The notes beneath the pieces were generated by a model. The model ran no database searches. It saw only the letters and a list, made by a program, of their open reading frames with translations, and was not told the origin of the DNA. From CAMLHU01 sp049680185 (GTDB taxonomy: Bacteria; Gemmatimonadota; Gemmatimonadetes; Gemmatimonadales; GWC2-71-9), in contig JBAUHI010000032.1 in assembly GCA_049680185.1 (NCBI GenBank), positions 6,184 to 70,183 on the forward strand: DNA of 64,000 nt, written 5' to 3'. Positions within the stretch are counted from its first letter, which is position 1, and each line of letters opens with the position of its first letter. Shown here piece after piece: positions 58,109 to 64,000 of the stretch. The position numbers and the translations under genes are program-made.

Positions 58109-58204
58109 CCGGTGGACGGTGAAGAGTGAACAGTGAACAGTGAACGGGGGCCTCCGTGGGATCTGCCAAGCTCCCGTTCACCGTTCCCCGTTCACCGTTG
58201 ACGC
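58109..58204. repeat. GTGAACG-type inverted repeat
   Basis: Left arm (58109-58146): GGTGGACGGTGAAGAGTG and GAACAGTGAACGG units; right arm (58172-58200): CCCGTTCACCGTTCC and CCGTTCACCGTTG. It lies between convergent genes and can form a stem of about 30 bp. Confidence 0.85.
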
Positions 58205-58214
58205 CCTTGCCCGT

Positions 58215-58457
58215 TCATCCCTCTTCCAGTTCCACCGTCGCAGCTCCTGACCCGCCATACCTGACCCGGACGATCCAGGCCCGGCAGCAGACCTCGCAGT
58301 CCTCGACGTACTCCTGGGCGGTCCCGCCGCCCGGATCCAGGGCAATGACGCACGACGCCCCGCACCAGGGACACTGCACCTCCGCCTCGGTATCGGCGGT
58401 GCCGTCGCCCAGGGGGAACGCATCGTCGAGTGGGTCGTCGTCGGAAAAGTCGATCAT
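58215..58457 (-). CDS. CPXCG-motif cysteine-rich protein
   Basis: 80 residues with an acidic N-terminus, then VQCPWCGASCVIALDPGGGT and AQEYVEDCEVCCRAWIVRV. This is the small zinc-binding Cys_rich_CPXG family with motifs CPxCG and DCxVCC. Function unknown. It stands alone with repeat elements on both sides. Confidence 0.9.
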   Translation of the reverse strand: MIDFSDDDPLDDAFPLGDGTADTEAEVQCPWCGASCVIALDPGGGTAQEYVEDCEVCCRAWIVRVRYGGSGAATVELEEG

Positions 58458-58460
58458 GAT

Positions 58461-58577
58461 ACCGGTGAACGGTAAACGGTGAAGGGTGAACAGTGAACGG
58501 TGAACGGGGCGCCCAGCGGATCTTCGTGGGCGACCCGTTCACCGTTTCCATTTCACCGTTCACCGTTCCCGTTCACG
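58461..58577. repeat. GTGAACG-type inverted repeat between divergent genes
   Basis: Left arm (58462-58506): GGTGAACGGTAAACGG and more; right arm (58535-58575): CGTTCACCGTTTCC, ATTTCACCGTTCACC and CGTTCACG. It separates two divergent starts, so terminator function alone does not explain it. Confidence 0.85.
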
Positions 58578-58578
58578 C

Positions 58579-58584
58579 TATATT
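58579..58584 (+). promoter_or_regulatory. -10 box of the PHP protein gene
   Basis: TATATT with the predicted transcription start exactly on the A of ATG 58591. A leaderless mRNA is implied. Confidence 0.6.
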
Positions 58585-58590
58585 CGCTCA

Positions 58591-59931
58591 ATGCGCCGTC
58601 CACTGACCGTCGCCAGCGGCCTCACGGCCGCGATGCTGCTCGCCCGGGCGTTCGGCACCCCGGCGCTGACCGATCCGACCGGCGCCCCGCTCCCCGCGTC
58701 ACTCCACCTGTACTTCCCGCCCCTCAACATCCTGCTTGCTCCGGCCTTCGACCTCTGGGACGGCGTCTCGATGCTGGGGATGCGCCAGCTGGTGGCGTTC
58801 TTCCTCTGGAGCGCGGTGGCGATCGTGGTGTGGCGGGTGGGCGGACAGGCGTACAGGCGCACGGGCGCACGGGCCGCGTCCGCGCAGCGTCGGATCGTCC
58901 GTGCACTGTTCACTGAGCTGGCGATCATCGTCGGCGGCGTGTTCGCCCTCCTGCTCTTCGGGCTCGTAGGCCTGGTGTGGCACCGACCGATGGTCTCCCT
59001 CGCAGGCGTGCCCGCCGGCCAGCTGGTGGTCGACCTGCACACCCACACCAATGTCTCACACGATGTCCACGGGACGCTGATGCGCGGGTTCGACGCCGAC
59101 GCGGCCCGACGCTGGCACCAGCGCGCCGGATTCGACGCGTTCTTCGTCACCGACCACAACCTCATCGACGGGATCCCCGCCAACGGCGGCCCGGTCGACG
59201 CCACGCCCGCCCTCTGCCCCGGCGAGGAGGTGAGTGCCGCCGACCAGCACGTGGTCCTCCTCGGCAACACCACCCTGGTGGACAACCACGATTACGGCGA
59301 CTCCCTCCCCGGGATCCTGCGGCTCTTCCGGGACGCGGGCCCGCGCTATGGTGCTGTGGCGATCGCCTCGATCCCGGAATACGACAAGAACCATTTCCAC
59401 GACCTGACCACGTTCGCCGATGCCGGGGTGCGCGGGTTCGAGATCGTCAACGGGGCGCCCAAGGCCAATGAGCTTACGCTGGCGCACCGCGATACGGTCA
59501 TCGCGTTGGCCCGTGCACGGGATCTTCTGCTCTTGGGCGTGAGCGACAGTCACGGATGGGGTGCCACGGTGGAGGGGTGGACGCTGGTGCGGGTGGGTAG
59601 CGCACCGACGCACGGAGGCTCAGACGCTCAGGAAGCACCGGGAGCGGTCATTCCGAGCGTCCGAGCGTCAGTGCGCCTGTCCACTTTCCCGCCGGTCTGC
59701 ACCGCGATCCTGACCGCCCTTGAGCGCGGCTACGACGCCACCCAGATCGCCGCCCGCCACCGGCTGCGTCCCGATGCGTGGTGGCCCCGCTGGCTCACGC
59801 CGTTCGCGGTGGTCTGGGAGGGATGGCGGGCCATGGGCCTGGCCCAGGCATTCGGCTGGCTGCTGTGGATCTGGGGACTCGCACTCATTGCGGCCCACCG
59901 CCCGGTCACTTCGTCAGGCGACAGACCTTGA
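58591..59931 (+). CDS. Membrane-anchored PHP-domain phosphoesterase
   Basis: 446 residues. Hydrophobic segments near 45-62, 66-82 and 110-128 and again at about 405-430 flank a PHP domain: DLHTHTNVSHD (residues 149-159), FFVTDHNLIDG and LGVSDSHGW. The metal-binding His/Asp set of PHP enzymes is therefore largely present. Within the domain end, residues about 337-369 (GSAPTHGGSDAQEAPGAVIP, then SVRASVRLS) translate a GAGCGTC-type inverted repeat. Its 3' end overlaps the convergent methyltransferase gene by 26 bases. Confidence 0.82.
   Translation: MRRPLTVASGLTAAMLLARAFGTPALTDPTGAPLPASLHLYFPPLNILLAPAFDLWDGVSMLGMRQLVAFFLWSAVAIVVWRVGGQAYRRTGARAASAQRRIVRALFTELAIIVGGVFALLLFGLVGLVWHRPMVSLAGVPAGQLVVDLHTHTNVSHDVHGTLMRGFDADAARRWHQRAGFDAFFVTDHNLIDGIPANGGPVDATPALCPGEEVSAADQHVVLLGNTTLVDNHDYGDSLPGILRLFRDAGPRYGAVAIASIPEYDKNHFHDLTTFADAGVRGFEIVNGAPKANELTLAHRDTVIALARARDLLLLGVSDSHGWGATVEGWTLVRVGSAPTHGGSDAQEAPGAVIPSVRASVRLSTFPPVCTAILTALERGYDATQIAARHRLRPDAWWPRWLTPFAVVWEGWRAMGLAQAFGWLLWIWGLALIAAHRPVTSSGDRP
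59609..59676. repeat. GAGCGTC/GACGCTC inverted repeat inside the PHP gene
   Basis: The left arm (59609-59632) has CACGGAGGCTCAGACGCTC and the right arm (59654-59676) CGAGCGTCCGAGCGTCAG. The reading frame stays open across it. Confidence 0.7.
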
Positions 59932-60616
59932 TCTGACCTGGCGGGGTCGGATGGGCCGGCACGTCGAACACGGCAACGTACGTGGCATCACCATCCAGAC
60001 GCTGCAGGCCACGCTCCCGATAACCCATCGCCCCCATCTCGCACGTGAGCAGCGAAGTCGGGGTTCCATGACGTGAGATCGGTCGGTCCACGTCCACGAC
60101 GGCGACCCGCCCTCCCGGTGCGATGGCCGGCGCCAGGTTAAACAGGAACTCGTAGGGATTGGCGATCTCGTGGTACATATGCGACATGAGCGCCAGGTCT
60201 ACCGATGCGGGCGGCAGTTCCGGATCGGACGCCGCACCCAGCACCAGCGTCACCCCCCGGACCTTCTCGTGCTCCAGGCGTGCCTGCAGCCGGCCCAGAT
60301 AGGTCTCGTCGATGTCCTCGCCGTAGATCACCGACCTGGGGCCCAGTCGCTGGGCCAGCCGAACGGTGTAGTAGCCTGAACCGGCGCCGATGTCGGCGAC
60401 GCGGATCCCCGGCTTGAGGTCCAGGTAGTCGAACACCTTGTACGACTCTCCCTCCCGGTCACGGGCCGCCTCGCTGTTCCACCCCGGGCTGATGATCGGC
60501 GCCACCGGCCGGGCCGGGAGCGGAAAGGACGGCTGCTGCTGGGCCACCACCGCCCGACCGACGCCGGCCAGCAGCAGCACCCCGACCGTGAAGGATCGCC
60601 CACGACCCTCATGCAC
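59906..60616 (-). CDS. SAM-dependent methyltransferase with a signal peptide
   Basis: 236 residues from GTG 60616, preceded by GGGAGGG. The N-terminus SFTVGVLLLAGVGRAVVAQQ looks like a Sec signal. The core is a class I methyltransferase: VADIGAGSGYYTVRLAQRLG (motif I), YGEDIDETYL (acidic end of strand 2), SVDLALMSHMYHEIANPYEF and APGGRVAVVDVDR. An exported SAM enzyme is odd, since SAM is cytoplasmic. The family may bind another ligand or the signal may be a membrane anchor. Confidence 0.82.
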   Translation of the reverse strand: MHEGRGRSFTVGVLLLAGVGRAVVAQQQPSFPLPARPVAPIISPGWNSEAARDREGESYKVFDYLDLKPGIRVADIGAGSGYYTVRLAQRLGPRSVIYGEDIDETYLGRLQARLEHEKVRGVTLVLGAASDPELPPASVDLALMSHMYHEIANPYEFLFNLAPAIAPGGRVAVVDVDRPISRHGTPTSLLTCEMGAMGYRERGLQRLDGDATYVAVFDVPAHPTPPGQIKVCRLTK

Positions 60617-60693
60617 TCGCCCTCCCTTGCCTCCGGGCCACCCCGGACCGAGAATACGACATTCCATTAACGCCTATTCAAGGTCCCATTCCA

Positions 60694-61689
60694 ATGCCTC
60701 GAACGCAATTCCTCGGTACCGGCCTCGCCGTCCCCGACCACGTGGTCACCAACGACGACCTGTCAAAGGTGATGGATACCTCGGACGAATGGATCCGGGT
60801 CCGCACCGGGATCGAACAACGCCGTTGGGTGCAGGAAGGCGAGACCGGCGCCGGCCTCGGCCACAAGGCGGCGATCCAGGCACTCGCCGCCGCGGGCGTC
60901 CAAGCCGGCGAGCTCGACGCGATCGTCTATGCCACCACTACGCCCGACCACTACGCGCCCGGCAACGGGGTGTACCTGCAGCAGCTGCTGGGCGTCGGCA
61001 CGATCCCCGCGATCGACATCCGGATGCAATGCAGCGGGTTCATCTATGCGCTGTCGGTCGCCGACGCATGGATCCGCACCGGCACCTACCGACGGATCCT
61101 GGTCGTGGGCCAGGAGATCCAGTCGACCGGCATGGATGTGAGCACCCGGGGCCGCAACACCGCCGTGATCTTTGCCGATGGTGCCGGTGCGGTGGTCCTG
61201 GGCCCGACCGACGACCCCTCGCGGGGCATCCTGTCGTTCGACCTGCATTCCCAAGGGGAACACGCCGACCTGCTGTGGGTCGACGTGCCCGGCTCGATGT
61301 ACCACCCGCGTATCTCGGAGACCCAGATCCGGGAAGGAAAGCACTTCCTCCAGATGGACGGCAAGGAGGTCTTTCGTCACGCCTCGACCCGGATGCCGGA
61401 ATCGGTGCGGGCGGCGCTGGCAAGCGCCGGTCACACGACAGGTGACATTTCGCTCCTCATTCCGCACCAGGCCAATCTGCGGATCTCGGAGATGGTGGCC
61501 AAGGCGCTGGCCCTCGCCCCCGATCGGGTCTACAACAACATCCAGCGCTACGGGAATACCACGGCGGCGACGATCCCCATCTGCCTCGACGAATGCGTGA
61601 AGGCCGGACGGGTCAAGCGGGGGGACCTTCTGGTGTTCACGGCGTTCGGGTCGGGGTTCACGTGGGGGAGCTGTGTGGTGAGGTGGTGA
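60694..61689 (+). CDS. fabH: 3-oxoacyl-ACP synthase III
   Basis: 331 residues. Condensing enzyme that starts fatty-acid (or ketone/olefin-type) chains. Catalytic triad: C113 in IRMQCSGFIYAL, H258 in LIPHQANLRI and N288 in YGNTTAATIP. The family end FGSGFTWGSCVVRW is present. No other fab genes are near, so it may serve a special product. It is divergent from the methyltransferase gene with a 77-base gap. Confidence 0.93.
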   Translation: MPRTQFLGTGLAVPDHVVTNDDLSKVMDTSDEWIRVRTGIEQRRWVQEGETGAGLGHKAAIQALAAAGVQAGELDAIVYATTTPDHYAPGNGVYLQQLLGVGTIPAIDIRMQCSGFIYALSVADAWIRTGTYRRILVVGQEIQSTGMDVSTRGRNTAVIFADGAGAVVLGPTDDPSRGILSFDLHSQGEHADLLWVDVPGSMYHPRISETQIREGKHFLQMDGKEVFRHASTRMPESVRAALASAGHTTGDISLLIPHQANLRISEMVAKALALAPDRVYNNIQRYGNTTAATIPICLDECVKAGRVKRGDLLVFTAFGSGFTWGSCVVRW

Positions 61690-61711
61690 GGGGTGTAAGG
61701 CTGTGGGCGAG

Positions 61712-61741
61712 AGGCTGGAGGCTAGAAGCTGGAGGCTAAGG
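61712..61741. repeat. GAGGCTGGAGGCTAGAAGC repeat arm
   Basis: A single arm of about four AGGCTGG/AGGCTAG units after fabH, with no inverted partner. The rest of the gap (61690-61841) contains a GTTCC-N5-GGAAC palindrome (61788-61802) and no gene. Confidence 0.6.
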
Positions 61742-61841
61742 GCCAGCCCATGTCCACTGCCGCTCGGTCGAAACTTAGCTGCGGCCCGTTCCGTAATGGA
61801 ACACATACAGTCCCAGCTCACTCATTCGCGGGGTCGGTCCC

Positions 61842-62108
61842 ATGTTCCTGATGATCCGCATCGGCCTGGTCATCGTGGCCACCATCTTCGGTTTCGCAGT
61901 CGCCCGTCGGTATGTCCGCACCCGGCTCCGCTTCGTGGACGCCGCCCGCAGCCCCTTGGCGCCGTGGATCGCCGGCTTGATCATGGCACTGGTGGCCTCG
62001 CCGCTCGCCCTGTTGCCGCTCATCACCGGGATCACCACGACACTCTTCGGGGTGGGCGCCGGCCTCGGCACTGCCAGCGCGCAGAAGGCGCTCAAGCGGG
62101 GAGAGTAA
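61842..62108 (+). CDS. Small two-helix membrane protein
   Basis: 88 residues. Two hydrophobic segments (2-21 and about 41-62), a basic loop (RRYVRTRLRFVDAARS) and a Gly/Ala-rich end. No family recognised. GGGGTCGG upstream is a weak ribosome site. Confidence 0.6.
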   Translation: MFLMIRIGLVIVATIFGFAVARRYVRTRLRFVDAARSPLAPWIAGLIMALVASPLALLPLITGITTTLFGVGAGLGTASAQKALKRGE

Positions 62109-62118
62109 GCGCCGCAAG

Positions 62119-62200
62119 CGTGAACGGTAAAGGTCAAACGGTGGACGGGGGAGCTCTTGCGGGGCGTCCCGTTCACTCTTGACCGTTCACCGTTCACGCT
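62119..62200. repeat. GTGAACG-type inverted repeat
   Basis: Left arm GTGAACGGTAAAGGTC and AAACGGTGGACGG (62120-62148); right arm CCCGTTCACTCTTGACC and GTTCACCGTTCACG (62168-62198). Confidence 0.8.
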
Positions 62201-62209
62201 CCATCCATC

Positions 62210-62215
62210 TACATT
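62210..62215 (+). promoter_or_regulatory. -10 box TACATT
   Basis: The predicted transcription start coincides with the A of ATG 62222, another leaderless arrangement. Confidence 0.55.
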
Positions 62216-62221
62216 CCGCGA

Positions 62222-62458
62222 ATGCCTATCGACATCGCATGCACTCGCTGCGGCCAGACTCGCGGCCCGATGCCCTTCAAGCCCTTCCAGAACGAATTCG
62301 GACAGCAACTCTACGACACCATCTGCGGCGTCTGCTGGGGTGAATGGACCAAGCGCCAGCAGCAGCTCATCAACCACTACGGGCTCGACCCCCGGACCCC
62401 GCAGGCCAAGGAATTCCTCCTCAACGCCCTGAAGGAGTTCCTGCTCACATCTCCGTGA
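62222..62458 (+). CDS. Fe(2+)-trafficking protein-like (YggX family)
   Basis: 78 residues. CTRCGQTRGPMPFKPFQNEF, then LYDTICGVCWGEWTKRQQQL and INHYGLDPRTPQAKEFL match the YggX-type family that protects Fe-S proteins from oxidative damage. Three or four cysteines (CTRC, CGVC) suggest metal binding, more than in E. coli YggX. Single gene with repeats on both sides. Confidence 0.85.
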   Translation: MPIDIACTRCGQTRGPMPFKPFQNEFGQQLYDTICGVCWGEWTKRQQQLINHYGLDPRTPQAKEFLLNALKEFLLTSP

Positions 62459-62540
62459 ACGGTAAAGGGTGAACGGTGAACGGGGGAACCTGACGAGCGC
62501 CCCGTTCACTGTTCACCCTTTACCCTTTACCGTTCACCGC
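62456..62540. repeat. GTGAACG-type inverted repeat
   Basis: The left arm (62456-62483) has GTGAACGGTAAAGGG and GTGAACGGTGAACGG; the right arm (62501-62536) CCCGTTCACTGTTCACCC and TTTACCGTTCACC. It fills the gap between convergent genes; the arms are nearly perfect complements. Confidence 0.88.
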
Positions 62541-62541
62541 C

Positions 62542-63531
62542 CTACCAGCTCCTCCCCACCTTGAATACCACATCGATCGCCGGGCTCGTCGGGATCAGGT
62601 CCTCGGTCATCCCCAGCCGCCATTCGCCCCCGGCTCGGGTGCGGAAGATGAAGCCGTAGTCGAAACTCAGCTCCGGATCATCGAGGCTCCCGAAGCCGGT
62701 GCCGCTGTAGTAGGAGCTGTGATAGTACAGGTTCCCGAACATCGAGCTCACGCCGGCAAAGTTCCATCTGACCCCTGAGGTCAGCGCCAGGAAGGTCGAG
62801 TTCTGGTACTGCCGCATCGGCCCGCCGGTGGTCGGCGTGTAGCCGACATCCAGGCTTCCCTCATAGCGGAGCCGAGGATGCCAACGGGCCCGCCAGGTGT
62901 TGAGCAGGCTCAGCGACGACACGGTACGGCCGTAGCCATCGGCGCCGGTGGTCGTCGGCAGCGTGACTGACAGGACCGACTGGACAGCGTCCGAATGGCG
63001 GATGCCGAGGCCCAGGCGGATATCGCCGAGCGATGGGTCGAGCACGTGCCGGGCGATGGTATCGCCGCCCGGCAGTTCGATCCGATAGGCGAACTGGTTC
63101 CGAGGCCGGAGTTGGCGTTCGGGGATCGGGATCCCGATCAGGTTGTGGTACCAGTCGAGGAATCCGTCCATCACCCCGGAGTAGACCGAGCGCACCGGCA
63201 CGTCTGCGATCACGAACGCCCGGGACCCGAGGTCGTGGCTCGCGTTCAAGTGGAGCGTGGCGGCCTCGGCGTCGAGCAGATAGATGCGACCATCGATCGC
63301 CTCGCTGTACTCGATCATGTTCCCGTAGTCGAGCTGGACGGCGTAGCGCCACCCCGGATGCGGCGTCCGGTACGGCTCGAAATAGAGGCCACTGCGGCTG
63401 ACGGCCATCGGGTTGATGGAGTAGTGGGCCGGGAGGCCGCTGTCGCTCTGGGCTGCGATGCGGGGCGGCCGGGCGGCGACAAGGGCGGACAGCGTGGCCA
63501 GCAATGCGAGCGGCCGGGGAGACAGGCGCAT
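62542..63531 (-). CDS. DUF3187-like outer-membrane protein
   Basis: 329 residues with a signal peptide (LLATLSALVAARPPRIAAQ). The start of the mature protein, YSINPMAVSRSGLYFEPYRT, and repeated strands with aromatic pairs (NLYYHSSYYSGTGFGSLDDP) suggest a beta-barrel that ends VVFKVGRSW. The family has no known function. Confidence 0.72.
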   Translation of the reverse strand: MRLSPRPLALLATLSALVAARPPRIAAQSDSGLPAHYSINPMAVSRSGLYFEPYRTPHPGWRYAVQLDYGNMIEYSEAIDGRIYLLDAEAATLHLNASHDLGSRAFVIADVPVRSVYSGVMDGFLDWYHNLIGIPIPERQLRPRNQFAYRIELPGGDTIARHVLDPSLGDIRLGLGIRHSDAVQSVLSVTLPTTTGADGYGRTVSSLSLLNTWRARWHPRLRYEGSLDVGYTPTTGGPMRQYQNSTFLALTSGVRWNFAGVSSMFGNLYYHSSYYSGTGFGSLDDPELSFDYGFIFRTRAGGEWRLGMTEDLIPTSPAIDVVFKVGRSW

Positions 63532-63593
63532 CCCGGAAAGTAACGTGCCCCCGCGATGACCTGCGGGGGCACGCTCGCGCCATCAGGAAGCGC

Positions 63594-64000
63594 TCAGTCG
63601 CGCCGTTGGGTGCGCAGCTTCATTTCCGACCGATTCAGGCCGCCCATCCAGCCGGGCTGGCTCCAGTTGGCCTTGGCCGTCACGGCGACGTGCTTGTGGT
63701 CCCGCATCACATCCAGGGTGACCGACTCGCCGTCGTCATACGTCTGGAGGATGCCCAGCAGCTTGGAGACCGTGTTGGGCTTGCGGTCGCCGACGGTCAG
63801 GATCACGTCGCCCGCCTTGAGGGGCAGGGGGGAGGAGTCGGGTACGCTCAGGACCAGGATCCCGTCGGCCACGCCGAAATAGCGGCCGAGGTCGGGATTG
63901 ACCGGCGCGAATTCCATGTCCCCCAGCGGCGACCCGACCCGGAGGAACACCTGATCACGCATCATCGGGAGCATCTGGTCGGGTGAGAAGTTCCCGGAGA
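63594..64000 (-). CDS. PDZ-domain protein, 5' end outside the window
   Basis: The frame stays open to base 64000; upstream of the ATG at 63974 it reads SGNFSPDQ, so the start is off the edge. Visible: a PDZ domain with ILVLSVPDSSPLPLKAGDVI and LTVGDRKPNTVSKLLGILQT, carboxylate loop near GRYFGVADG. Such PDZ halves occur in HtrA/DegP-like proteases or secretion proteins; no protease residues are in the visible part. Confidence 0.8.
   Translation of the reverse strand, partial: SGNFSPDQMLPMMRDQVFLRVGSPLGDMEFAPVNPDLGRYFGVADGILVLSVPDSSPLPLKAGDVILTVGDRKPNTVSKLLGILQTYDDGESVTLDVMRDHKHVAVTAKANWSQPGWMGGLNRSEMKLRTQRRD

Overview
The window is GC-rich chromosomal DNA, gene-dense, with no rRNA, tRNA, phage, transposase or CRISPR array that I can see. 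The gene set fits an aerobic, diderm heterotroph of a little-studied phylum. It includes a caa3 cytochrome oxidase, TolC and FadL outer-membrane proteins, DUF5686- and DUF5916-like barrels, DM13 lipid- or redox-type proteins with their own sigma/anti-sigma pair, and many exported peptidases. Gemmatimonadota is my best inference for the host; no marker gene here proves it.

Layout. 1-4.3 kb: end of an unknown gene, then the cox operon (ctaC-ctaD-ctaE-ctaF) on the minus strand. 4.5-10.2 kb: DinB-like protein, VanX-like dipeptidase, GIY-YIG protein, exported PLP enzyme, greA plus a GroES-like gene, two unknown genes. 10.3-19.6 kb: APC transporter, M1 peptidase, a sigma factor operon, a DUF5686-like barrel, and a promoter/operator driving a 52-residue zinc ribbon and an SPL-like radical SAM enzyme. 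19.7-22.1 kb: two DM13 proteins with a sigma factor and an RskA-type anti-sigma factor. 22.3-30.7 kb: M42 peptidase, HEAT protein, a complete ECF transporter (S-T-A-A') and an M28 peptidase with a GAF protein. 30.9-38.9 kb: a NitT/TauT-type ABC transporter, then a tightly overlapped operon of alpha/beta hydrolase, unknown protein, PolX and endonuclease III, then a methyltransferase. 39-46.5 kb: DUF255 thioredoxin protein, DUF190, cyclophilin, FadL with an SGNH lipoprotein, HD protein. 46.5-54.1 kb: a run of overlapping genes: phospholipase D-type synthase, sigma factor, anti-sigma candidate, Spy-like protein and a TolC/ATPase/adaptor/permease efflux set. 54.3-64 kb: DUF5916-like barrel, membrane cytochrome b with a Tat-exported molybdoenzyme, CPXCG protein, PHP protein, exported methyltransferase, FabH, Fe-trafficking-like protein, DUF3187-like barrel and a truncated PDZ protein.

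Two features stand out. The first is an ECF transporter whose two ATPases have lost complementary motifs, so that one of the two composite ATP sites looks dead and the other intact. The second is a set of at least seven families of short tandem repeats, arranged as large inverted repeats and sometimes nested in one another. They fill most gene ends, and related repeat arms occur inside several reading frames. Other points of interest are a PolX whose polymerase active site is gone while its PHP nuclease is intact, an attenuator-like hairpin in front of greA, a new-looking operator (TTCGGTA-N3-TACCGAA), and several promoters whose -10 box sits exactly one transcription start away from the start codon, implying leaderless mRNAs.
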